Positions 54,194-62,251 of a DNA stretch of 64,000 nucleotides are shown here, in pieces. A program made the translations under genes and the position numbers. The stretch's first letter is position 1; each line of letters begins with the position of its first letter. Below the pieces are notes generated by a model. The model searched no databases, was not told where the DNA came from, and saw nothing but the letters and a program-made list of their open reading frames with translations. This stretch comes from JAACFF01 sp963701435 (GTDB lineage Bacteria > Chloroflexota > Anaerolineae > Promineifilales > Promineifilaceae). The DNA lies in NCBI GenBank assembly GCA_963701435.1, contig CAVPAL010000006.1, forward strand, positions 744,001-808,000, read 5' to 3'.

Positions 54194-54985
54194 GTGGAAT
54201 TCGCTGAAAACACTCAAACTATTATGACAAGTTTTAATAATACTTTTAACTTCTTGGGTTATAATGTCTATACGTCTCACCGGGCTGAATTGATCAGTGA
54301 AATTGAAAGCACAGTCCAGAAAAATGATAAAATGACAATCCTGTCCCTGAACACCCTGAAACTTTATATGGGTGAAAAGGATTTGGCATTTAAACAGTCG
54401 TTACAAAAATTTTCACACACCATACCAGATGGCCAGAGTATTGTGTTTGCACTGCACCTTCTAGATAAAAGAAAAATTGACTCCATATCCGGTGCAGAAT
54501 TAATGATGCAGCTAATTGAACGGGCAAACGAAAAGGGATATTCGATTTTCTTTTTGGGCTCACCGGAATCATTGTTAGAAAGTGTAGCGGCGCGTATGGC
54601 CACAGATTTTCCTAATGTAAGGACAGGATACCAGCACGGTTATTATGATCTGGCAGATGAGGAAAAGGTTGTCGAAAAGATTGCCGATTTCAGCCCGAAT
54701 CTGCTGTTTATTGCTTTTGGCTCACCGCGCAAAGAGCAATTTATTTTGAAGTACCAGGATCGCATAAATTGTAATGTTATGATGGGCGTCGGCGGCAGTT
54801 ATGAAGTGTTTGCAGGCGACAAGAAATTAGATAAGTATACGAAAAAATTAGGCTTGCGGTGGCTGGTCCGCACACTTCAAGATCCTATGCGCCTTGGTCC
54901 TAGATATGCTCGTTGTAACTCTTATTATTTGTATTTGTTAGCAAAAGAATTTATGCGTGTCCGCCGCCAAGTAATTGTAACGTAA
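54194..54985 (+). CDS. WecG/TagA/CpsF family glycosyltransferase
   Basis: A 263-residue protein of glycosyltransferase family 26. The signature IPDGQSIVF follows a variant of the family's T-x-N motif (ILSLNTLKLYMGEKD). FFLGSPESLLESV and LLFIAFGSPRKEQFIL are also typical, as is the VGGSYEVFAGDKK element. Family members transfer ManNAc or ManNAcA to lipid-linked GlcNAc, which agrees with WecB and WecC downstream. The frame opens at GTG 54194; ATG 54224 is an alternative. It probably acts right after the priming transferase. Confidence 0.85.
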   Translation: MEFAENTQTIMTSFNNTFNFLGYNVYTSHRAELISEIESTVQKNDKMTILSLNTLKLYMGEKDLAFKQSLQKFSHTIPDGQSIVFALHLLDKRKIDSISGAELMMQLIERANEKGYSIFFLGSPESLLESVAARMATDFPNVRTGYQHGYYDLADEEKVVEKIADFSPNLLFIAFGSPRKEQFILKYQDRINCNVMMGVGGSYEVFAGDKKLDKYTKKLGLRWLVRTLQDPMRLGPRYARCNSYYLYLLAKEFMRVRRQVIVT

Positions 54986-55000
54986 GTTGTGGAGGAAATC

Positions 55001-55693
55001 ATGTCGGACGTCAGTACTTCAGTCGAACCTATTGTGGCCCCAGCCCCAATACATTATACCAACCTGCATTATGAATTAACGCAAGGTCAATTAGTCTACC
55101 TTAAATTCAAATATGCAGTTGAGCGTTTTTTAGCGCTAATTGCGGTTGTAATGTTGTGGCCATTATTCACCATCATACCTATCATCATAAAACTGGATTC
55201 TGAAGGACCTGTCTTTTTTAAGCACAAGCGAACAGGGTACGATCTGGAACGATTTCCAGTTTATAAATTTCGGACAATGCACAAAGATGCGCATCTGATG
55301 CAGGATAAACTCAAACACTTAAATGAGATGTCAGGTGGTGGGTTATTTAAATCCGATAACGATCCGCGCGTGACCCGCGTTGGAAGATATTTGCGCAAAT
55401 ACAGCCTGGACGAACTACCCCAGTTGATGAACATTTTGCGTGGTGAAATGACAATAATTGGCCCACGGCCGTTGTCAACTCCCATAGATATGTACAAACC
55501 GCACCAATTGAATCGGTTTATTGTAAAGCCGGGATTAGGATGTATCTGGCAGGCGTACCATCGCGGCGATACTGATTTTGACGCCTGGATGGATTCGGAT
55601 TTGGAATATTTGGAAAAAATCGGCCCCTTTTTTGATCTGAAAATGTTATTTATGATTTTTAAGAACGCTTTGATTGGAAAAGGCGCTCGTTGA
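55001..55693 (+). CDS. Priming sugar-phosphate transferase (WbaP/EpsL-like)
   Basis: A 230-residue monotopic phosphoglycosyl transferase. One membrane helix (RFLALIAVVMLWPLFTIIPII) is followed by the catalytic core: GPVFFKHKRTGYDLERFPVYKFRTM, DPRVTRVGRYLRKYSLDELPQLMN, GEMTIIGPRP. It moves a sugar phosphate to undecaprenyl phosphate and starts the repeat unit. GGAGGA lies just before the ATG at 55001; a GTG at 54989 would include this site. It starts 15 bases after the WecG-type gene. Confidence 0.9.
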   Translation: MSDVSTSVEPIVAPAPIHYTNLHYELTQGQLVYLKFKYAVERFLALIAVVMLWPLFTIIPIIIKLDSEGPVFFKHKRTGYDLERFPVYKFRTMHKDAHLMQDKLKHLNEMSGGGLFKSDNDPRVTRVGRYLRKYSLDELPQLMNILRGEMTIIGPRPLSTPIDMYKPHQLNRFIVKPGLGCIWQAYHRGDTDFDAWMDSDLEYLEKIGPFFDLKMLFMIFKNALIGKGAR

Positions 55694-56044
55694 TCAGTTT
55701 GGGTCTTTTAGAGTGTTGGAAAATAACTAAATTGTAAGATGTGGTTCGTCAAATTGTAATACCGACAAACCAGCATACACTCTGCAAAATCTCAAGGAAC
55801 AGCCACACGTGTATAACTGCATTCTGCATGAGCAGCGAATTGCTTATGCGTGGTTTTCTGCTGCTTATTTACGACAGCGAATGCGAAATCACACTTTTTG
55901 TAACGTAAGATTAATCGTAATTCCTGAATGTTAATTTCCAAAACAGTCAGTCAAAAACGTTTATTTCTGGTTTGTGAAGAGGAGACGCGCCTCACCAGAC
56001 TTTGAAAGAGATGTAAAACATTTTTTAGTTGGATAGATAAGTTT
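55694..56044. other. Intergenic region, no gene seen
   Basis: About 350 AT-rich bases. It includes GAGGAGACGCGCCTCACC near 55979, loosely like the GTCAGGAGAC sequences near 23930 and 51470. No clear promoter or hairpin was identified. Confidence 0.45.
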
Positions 56045-57238
56045 ATGAATAAAATGCCCAAAATTATGCCTATTTTCGGAACAAGGCCAGAAGCAATAAA
56101 AATGGCGCCTATTGTGCATGCTTTACAAGCGCATGCGGATGAGCTTGAAACTTGCGTTGTCGTAACGGCGCAGCATCGTTCGATGTTGGACCAGGTACTG
56201 AATATCTTTGAAATCGAGCCGGATTATGACTTGAATGTAATGACGCATGGACAGACGTTGTCTCAGATTACCGCCCGTGCGCTCACTGGATTGGAAGAGG
56301 TGATTCGGCTGGAAAAACCGGATATGGTGCTTGTCCAGGGTGACACAACGACCGCATTTGTGGGTGGACTGGCTGCATTTTATAACCAGACGGCGGTTGG
56401 GCATGTAGAAGCGGGTTTGCGTACGCGTAACAAGTACAATCCGTTTCCCGAGGAGATAAACCGGCACTTTCTGGGCGTGCTGGCGGACCTGGATTTTGCT
56501 CCGACCCAGACGGCGAATGAAGCGCTGCTGCTGGAAGGAATTCCTGCTGCGCGTATTATCATCACGGGCAATTCCGGTATTGATGCGTTATTGATGGTGG
56601 CGAGCCGGCCGCACAGTTTTATCTTGCCTGAACTGAATGAAATTGATTTTCAGGCATATGAAAACACAATCCTGGTGACGGCTCACCGGCGTGAAAATCT
56701 CGGCGCGCCAATGGAAGCTATTTGTATGGCGTTACGCGAATTGCTGCTGGATCGGGAAGATTTGCAGTTGGTTTTTCCCGTTCACCTGAATCCCAAAGTC
56801 CAACAGACGGTACATTCGATTTTGGGCGATTTGGATCGGGCCAGATTGATTTCGCCGTTGGAATATCCTGATTTTGTACATTTAATGAAACAGGTTGATT
56901 TGATCTTAACAGATTCCGGCGGTGTGCAAGAGGAAGCGCCGGCCTTGGGTAAGCCGGTGTTGGTGATGCGTGCGACGACGGAACGCCCTGAGGCAGTTGT
57001 GGCCGGTACGGCGCGTCTTGTGGGAACAGACAGGCAGGATTTGGTAACGGCCGTTTCCCAATTACTTGATGATCCGTTCGAATACGGCCGTATGCAGAAC
57101 GCTGTTAATCCATACGGAGACGGATACGCTGCGCCGCGCATCGTAGACACCATCCGGCAATATTTTGGGCTTATAGATGAACTCCCGCAACCCTTTGTAA
57201 CTGCGCCAGCCGCCATTGAAATTGCTGCGCCAATATAA
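56045..57238 (+). CDS. wecB: UDP-N-acetylglucosamine 2-epimerase (non-hydrolysing)
   Basis: A 397-residue enzyme of normal length. The start has IFGTRPEAIKMAPIV, followed by VTAQHRSMLDQVL, LVQGDTTTAFVGGL, HVEAGLRTRNKYNPFPEEIN and TDSGGVQEEAPALGKPVLVMR, all standard for WecB/MnaA. It makes UDP-ManNAc from UDP-GlcNAc in the cytoplasm. The next gene, the ManNAc dehydrogenase, begins almost at its stop, so UDP-ManNAcA is the likely product of the pair. Confidence 0.95.
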   Translation: MNKMPKIMPIFGTRPEAIKMAPIVHALQAHADELETCVVVTAQHRSMLDQVLNIFEIEPDYDLNVMTHGQTLSQITARALTGLEEVIRLEKPDMVLVQGDTTTAFVGGLAAFYNQTAVGHVEAGLRTRNKYNPFPEEINRHFLGVLADLDFAPTQTANEALLLEGIPAARIIITGNSGIDALLMVASRPHSFILPELNEIDFQAYENTILVTAHRRENLGAPMEAICMALRELLLDREDLQLVFPVHLNPKVQQTVHSILGDLDRARLISPLEYPDFVHLMKQVDLILTDSGGVQEEAPALGKPVLVMRATTERPEAVVAGTARLVGTDRQDLVTAVSQLLDDPFEYGRMQNAVNPYGDGYAAPRIVDTIRQYFGLIDELPQPFVTAPAAIEIAAPI

Positions 57239-57273
57239 TAATGCGCAAAAAAATCAGTATCAACGAGGAAAAC

Positions 57274-58575
57274 ATGAAACAATCAGAAAAAATTTGTATG
57301 GTTGGGTTAGGTTATATCGGTCTTCCCAGCGCCATTTTATTTGCTAATCACGGACATAAAGTGATTGGCGTCGATATTGACTCACGAGCCGTTGACCGTG
57401 TTAACGAACTTCGTTTGAATATTCAAGAACCTGGTTTGGGCGAGCTGTTAGAAAAAGCCGTCAAATCAGGCAATCTGACAGCGCAATTAGAGCCAGCCGC
57501 CGCCGATGTGTACATTATTGTTGTACCGACGCCCGCGACCACCGACAAAAAAGCGGATCTGAGCGCCGTTGAATCTGCGACTGAGTCCATCGTACCCTAC
57601 TTGCGTCCGGGCAATATGGTCATCCTTGAATCGACCGTGCCGCCAGGCACAACGCGCAACCTGGTTGTCCCCATCATTGAAAAATCGGGACTAAAGGCAG
57701 GCGAAGATATTCATGTTGTCCATGCTCCGGAACGGGTACTCCCGGGCAAAATCATTTATGAACTCACCTCATGCGACCGTGTTATTGGCGGCATTGATGA
57801 CGAATCTTCACAGCGCGCCAGCCGTCTCTATCGCAGTTATGTTGAAGGCGAACTACACATCACAGACGCCACCACAGCCGAACTGGTTAAATTGATGGAG
57901 AATACCTCTCGTGATGTCAATATTGCGCTTGCAAACCAGTTTGCCCTGCTGGGAGAATTGTTCCAGATTGATATCTGGCAGGCGATTGGGCTGGCGAACC
58001 GGCACCCGCGCGTCAACATTATGCAGCCCGGCCCCGGCGTGGGCGGACATTGTATTTCAGTTGATCCCTGGTTTATCATTGAACAAGCGCCAGAAGAAAC
58101 TGAATTCTTGGCGATGGCGCGCCGGTTAAATGATTTCATGCCGGAGCATGTGACGGCCGCCCTGATGAAACTGGTAGATGAGGCGCTTGACCCTAAAATT
58201 GTGGTGTTAGGCGCGGCTTACAAAGCCAACGTGGATGATACCCGCGAAAGCCCTGCGCTTGAAGTTGCCCATTTGCTGCGCAATGCCGGCTGCCAGGTGG
58301 AAGTACATGATCCCCATGTTTACCCGGAACGTAACCTGTTTGAACTGGTGCGGAATGCGGACTGCGTCGCCTTATTGGTCGATCATCAAGCCTACAAAGA
58401 CCTCGATCCCGAACTGCTGGGCGAATTTATGCGTACACGAATCGTTTACGATGCCCGCAATATTTTGGACAGTGAAGAATGGGCCAACGCCGGATTTGAA
58501 GTTCAGACATTGGGAATTGGTATCGAATCAGAACCGTTTTCATTTCGTATCAATGTACCTCAATTAGCGCTTTAG
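57274..58575 (+). CDS. wecC: UDP-N-acetyl-D-mannosamine dehydrogenase
   Basis: A 433-residue UDP-sugar dehydrogenase. An N-terminal Rossmann fold (MVGLGYIGLPSAILFANHG), STVPPGTTRNL, and the catalytic Cys in GVGGHCISVDPWF are followed by the third domain with LGAAYKANVDDTRESPAL. The GGHCI(S/P)VDPWF form is typical of the WecC branch rather than UDP-glucose dehydrogenases. It oxidises UDP-ManNAc to UDP-ManNAcA with NAD. The ATG at 57274 has GAGGA just before it, while the frame is also open from ATG 57241. Confidence 0.92.
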   Translation: MKQSEKICMVGLGYIGLPSAILFANHGHKVIGVDIDSRAVDRVNELRLNIQEPGLGELLEKAVKSGNLTAQLEPAAADVYIIVVPTPATTDKKADLSAVESATESIVPYLRPGNMVILESTVPPGTTRNLVVPIIEKSGLKAGEDIHVVHAPERVLPGKIIYELTSCDRVIGGIDDESSQRASRLYRSYVEGELHITDATTAELVKLMENTSRDVNIALANQFALLGELFQIDIWQAIGLANRHPRVNIMQPGPGVGGHCISVDPWFIIEQAPEETEFLAMARRLNDFMPEHVTAALMKLVDEALDPKIVVLGAAYKANVDDTRESPALEVAHLLRNAGCQVEVHDPHVYPERNLFELVRNADCVALLVDHQAYKDLDPELLGEFMRTRIVYDARNILDSEEWANAGFEVQTLGIGIESEPFSFRINVPQLAL

Positions 58576-58583
58576 AGAGACCA

Positions 58584-59474
58584 ATGAACAATTACAAAGC
58601 GAAAGATAATCACCCTCGCGTGTCGATCGGTCTGCCGGTCTATAACGGAGAAAATTATCTCGCCGAGGCGATAGATTCGATTCTGGCGCAAACCTTTACG
58701 GACCTCGAATTGCTTATTTCTGATAACGCATCAACGGACCGCACCGAGGCGATATGCCGCGCCTATGCCGCCCAGGATGAACGCGTGATTTATGTGCGCA
58801 ATGAAAAGAATATGGGCGCATCGTACAATTACAATCGGCTGGTTCCAATGGCGCGCGGCGAATATTTTAAGTGGGGCGCGCATGATGATTTGATCACGCC
58901 TGATTTCTTGCAGCGCTGCGTGGATGTACTCGACGCAGATGAATCGATTGTGTTGTGTTATCCTTTAGCACAAGCAATTGATGAAAATGGGGATGTTGTC
59001 AAAGTTTTCCCCCCTAAGCCGGGTATTGATTCATATAAAGTACCTGAACGTTTTTATGAATGTGTGGTCGTGCCACATTCACAAAATGCTGTGTTTGGCG
59101 TTATACGCACAAACCAATTACGCCAGACTCAGTTGATCGGTAATTATTCTTCCTCGGATCGAACTTTGCTGGGTGAATTGATCTTGCTTGGCCGTTTTTA
59201 TGAGATCCAGGACGTCTTGTTTTACAAACGCCATCATCCTCAACAGCATTGGCAAGTTCACAAAAGTTCGGCTGAAAAACAAGTTTGGTACGATCCGAGG
59301 AATAGAGGTAAGCGCACTCACCGTACATGGCGACTATTGCAAGAGCATTTACGCGCGATCCATAAGACGTCAATGAGTAGTTCTGATCGGATACGTTGTT
59401 ATAGTTCCATGTTGTGGTGGATTCGTTACAATTGGCGCTACCTTTTTAAGGATATAGTTCCTCAAAAGGCGTAG
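58584..59474 (+). CDS. Glycosyltransferase family 2
   Basis: A 296-residue GT-A transferase. The N-terminus has RVSIGLPVYNGENYLAEAID, DLELLISDNASTDRT and the DxD-like element in GEYFKWGAHDDLITPDFL. It ends with a basic C-terminus that may contact the membrane. It begins 8 bases after the wecC stop. It should add a sugar of the repeat unit. The donor cannot be inferred. Confidence 0.88.
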   Translation: MNNYKAKDNHPRVSIGLPVYNGENYLAEAIDSILAQTFTDLELLISDNASTDRTEAICRAYAAQDERVIYVRNEKNMGASYNYNRLVPMARGEYFKWGAHDDLITPDFLQRCVDVLDADESIVLCYPLAQAIDENGDVVKVFPPKPGIDSYKVPERFYECVVVPHSQNAVFGVIRTNQLRQTQLIGNYSSSDRTLLGELILLGRFYEIQDVLFYKRHHPQQHWQVHKSSAEKQVWYDPRNRGKRTHRTWRLLQEHLRAIHKTSMSSSDRIRCYSSMLWWIRYNWRYLFKDIVPQKA

Positions 59475-59480
59475 AATCTT

Positions 59481-59590
59481 AGGTAAACGGAAAAAAGCAT
59501 TTTGAAAACAAATGCGTTGAAAATCTGCAGTTTCCTCAAGTAATTCACAAAACTCCAGGCTGTTGTATTTAAAAATTATTTGTGAATTAC
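59481..59590. repeat. Double-hairpin intergenic repeat (family B)
   Basis: It begins TTAGGTAAACGGAAAA and includes TCTGCAGTTTCCTCAAGTAA; GTAATTCACAAA pairs with TTTGTGAATTAC. The layout matches 16150-16261. It ends about 30 bases before the next gene. Confidence 0.65.
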
Positions 59591-59617
59591 AAATACCAAT
59601 AAAATAACAGGTGTTTC

Positions 59618-62071
59618 TTGAAGTATCCCCATGTGCGCATCGCACTTTTTTTGTGCATTAATTTATTGTTAGCCATCAGTTTGCATGGCTGGTCTGTAGA
59701 AGCCGCAACCGTCAACACCAGTTTCAACATCTGGAACGGCGGCAGCCAGAGCTTCGGGCAGATAGGCCGGCCGCAAGAATGGGTCAACATCCTGGGCAAC
59801 GTCTCCGACCCCGAAGGCGTCACCGAACTGCGCTACTCCCTCAACGGCGCCGTCTCCAAACCGCTCTCGCGCGGGCCGGACAACCAGCGCCTGGCCGAAG
59901 CGGGCGATTTCAACGTCGAACTGGCCTTCGCCGACTTGCAGGCCGGCGCCAACACCCTCGACATCTCCGCCAGAGACGGCGCCGGAACATGGAGCTCCAC
60001 CAGCGTCAGCGTCAACTACACCCCCGGCAATACCTGGCCGCTGCCCTACACGGTGGATTGGTCGAGCGTGACGGCCGTTTCCGACGCCGCCCAGATTGTG
60101 GATGGGCAGTGGAGCAAAGAAGCCGATTCAATCCGCCCCACCGTCATCGACTACGACCGGCTTGTGGCCCTGGGCGACATGGACGCCTGGTCAGACTACG
60201 AAGTCGTCCTGCCGATCACCATTCACGCCATTGACGCCGCAGGCGCTTTCCAGCCGCCCAGCGGGGGGCCGGGCATCGGCATGATTGTGCGCTGGCAGGG
60301 ACACAACCAGGAAAACTTCGAGCAGCCCAACAGCGATTGGGTGCAGCACGGGGCCGTGGGCTGGTACCGCTGGAGCAGCGTGAGCCACGGCCGTTTACAA
60401 TTCGTGGGCAACGTGACCAACATCGTCGACAACGCCATCAACAAGCGGCTGAACATCGGCGGGACCTACATCTTCAAGCTGCGCGCGGAGAGCATTCCCA
60501 ACGAAGCGCCGCTGTACAGCTTCAAGGTGTGGCCGCAGGGGGAAACAGAGCCGGCGGAATGGGATTTGACGAGCCGGGGCAATGGGGCTTCGACGGCGAA
60601 CGGATCGGTGTTGCTGATTGCGCATCATGTGGATGCGAGTTTTGGGGATATCAGCGTGCAGCCGTTGAACCAGCCCAACACGCAGCACAGCCTGACGGTG
60701 ACGACGAGCGGGAGCGGGCAGGTGCAGGTGAGTCCTGACCCGGCGTTGTATCCGAATGGGTATCCGTATGGGACCTGGGTGACGTTAACGGCCGTTCCCG
60801 ACCAGGGCCATTTGTTCTCCGGCTGGAGCGGCGGCGTGACGTCGGTGGTAAATCCGCTTGTGTTCAAGATGACGCAGGATACGGCCGTAACCGCCAATTT
60901 TGCGGCTGATAATTCTGGCGTCGTTTCAGATGATTTCAGCGTGTGTGAGCTGAACGACTCGCTTTGGACGTTTGTTAATCCATTGAATGACGCCATGCTG
61001 GAACATAACGGCCGCCAGTTAAAAATCAGTGTGCCCCAAGGCACGTCGCATGATGTCTGGGAAAATGGCAATATGGCCCCGCGTATCATGCAGGCCGCCA
61101 ATAACGCCAACCTGGAATTGGAAGTTAAATTTGATTCAACCGTTTCGGAAACCTATCAATTCCAGGGTCTTATTGTGGAACAAGACGCCAACGATTTCCT
61201 GCGCTTTGACTTTTTCAGTGACGGCGCGGCGACGACTGCTTTTGCGGCCAGTTTTGTAAACGGCGTGCCGCAGGTGCGCCTCAGTCAGAGCATTACCGGC
61301 GGCCAGCCGTTATATCTGCGGGTCAAACGCACTGGAAATGAGTGGCAGCAAGCGTATAGTTATAACGGTGTCAACTGGACAGTTGCCGGGACGTTTGCGC
61401 ATAATCTCAACGTAACGGCCGTTGGCCCCTTTATTGGTAACGCGAGTGACAACGGCCTGGCGCACTTGTATACGGACAGCATAGAGGAAATAATCAGCCC
61501 TGCTGATGCGCCCGCGATGATTGGCGTTATTGATTACTTCTTTAACAGCGCGGCGCCCATTACGCCCCAGGCGGATGGCGACAAATCGATCCAGGTTGAT
61601 ACTGACGGTCAGGGAACTGTCACCTTGTCTCCGACGGCTTCTGGGTATGGCTGTGGTGCGGTGGTGACGTTAACGGCCGATCCCGCATCGGGCTGGAATT
61701 TCTCGCATTGGACGGGTGATGTGAGCGGAAACACAAATCCGTCTGCTTTGACTGTCTCGCAAAATCATATGGTAACGGCCGTTTTCACGCCTGATACGTA
61801 TACCATTGATGCGTCCAATATAACCGGCAGCGGCGTGATTCAGTTGAACCCGGATAAACCAGAATATGTTCATGGCGAAGAGGTTACAGTAACGGCCGTT
61901 CCAAATGCAGGTTGGACATTCTCAATGTGGGGAGGTGACATGTCGGGCAGCGTAAATCCCTTAACGTTTACCATCACACAAAATACAAACGTTCAGGCTC
62001 ACTTCAGCCCGGCGGGTGTCAGCAGTTATCAACTATATATGCCGTCAATTATGAATGACCCAGATTCATAA
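59618..62071 (+). CDS. Large secreted protein with lectin-like and InlB-B-like repeats
   Basis: An 817-residue secreted protein. A signal peptide (IALFLCINLLLAISLHGWSVEA) ends near residue 29. The order then is: a cadherin/Ig-like domain (about 30-140, IGRPQEWVNILGNVSDPEGV), a lectin-like domain (about 150-360), an InlB B-like repeat (about 365-435, VTLTAVPDQGHLFSGWSGG), a DUF1349-like concanavalin fold (about 440-625, LIVEQDANDFLRFDFFSDGA), and two more B-like repeats. It ends in YQLYMPSIMNDPDS, a short tail found on many secreted Chloroflexi-type proteins. The start is a TTG with AGGTG before it. It is next to the polysaccharide locus and may bind the polymer. A paralog follows. Confidence 0.8.
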   Translation: MKYPHVRIALFLCINLLLAISLHGWSVEAATVNTSFNIWNGGSQSFGQIGRPQEWVNILGNVSDPEGVTELRYSLNGAVSKPLSRGPDNQRLAEAGDFNVELAFADLQAGANTLDISARDGAGTWSSTSVSVNYTPGNTWPLPYTVDWSSVTAVSDAAQIVDGQWSKEADSIRPTVIDYDRLVALGDMDAWSDYEVVLPITIHAIDAAGAFQPPSGGPGIGMIVRWQGHNQENFEQPNSDWVQHGAVGWYRWSSVSHGRLQFVGNVTNIVDNAINKRLNIGGTYIFKLRAESIPNEAPLYSFKVWPQGETEPAEWDLTSRGNGASTANGSVLLIAHHVDASFGDISVQPLNQPNTQHSLTVTTSGSGQVQVSPDPALYPNGYPYGTWVTLTAVPDQGHLFSGWSGGVTSVVNPLVFKMTQDTAVTANFAADNSGVVSDDFSVCELNDSLWTFVNPLNDAMLEHNGRQLKISVPQGTSHDVWENGNMAPRIMQAANNANLELEVKFDSTVSETYQFQGLIVEQDANDFLRFDFFSDGAATTAFAASFVNGVPQVRLSQSITGGQPLYLRVKRTGNEWQQAYSYNGVNWTVAGTFAHNLNVTAVGPFIGNASDNGLAHLYTDSIEEIISPADAPAMIGVIDYFFNSAAPITPQADGDKSIQVDTDGQGTVTLSPTASGYGCGAVVTLTADPASGWNFSHWTGDVSGNTNPSALTVSQNHMVTAVFTPDTYTIDASNITGSGVIQLNPDKPEYVHGEEVTVTAVPNAGWTFSMWGGDMSGSVNPLTFTITQNTNVQAHFSPAGVSSYQLYMPSIMNDPDS

Positions 62072-62251
62072 ACGTGAATGAAGAAATTAGCGTACAGAGG
62101 TTTTTTTAGTCATGCTACCAGCATGATTTGATGGAGAAGGGATTCACTTTTGAGCTTTGAGCAAGATCAGCGGTTTACCTGACAACCTTGTTCGAACAGC
62201 TTCTTAAATTGCACTTTTGTGCATTAAAAATACAAAGGGAGTTTTGAAAGA

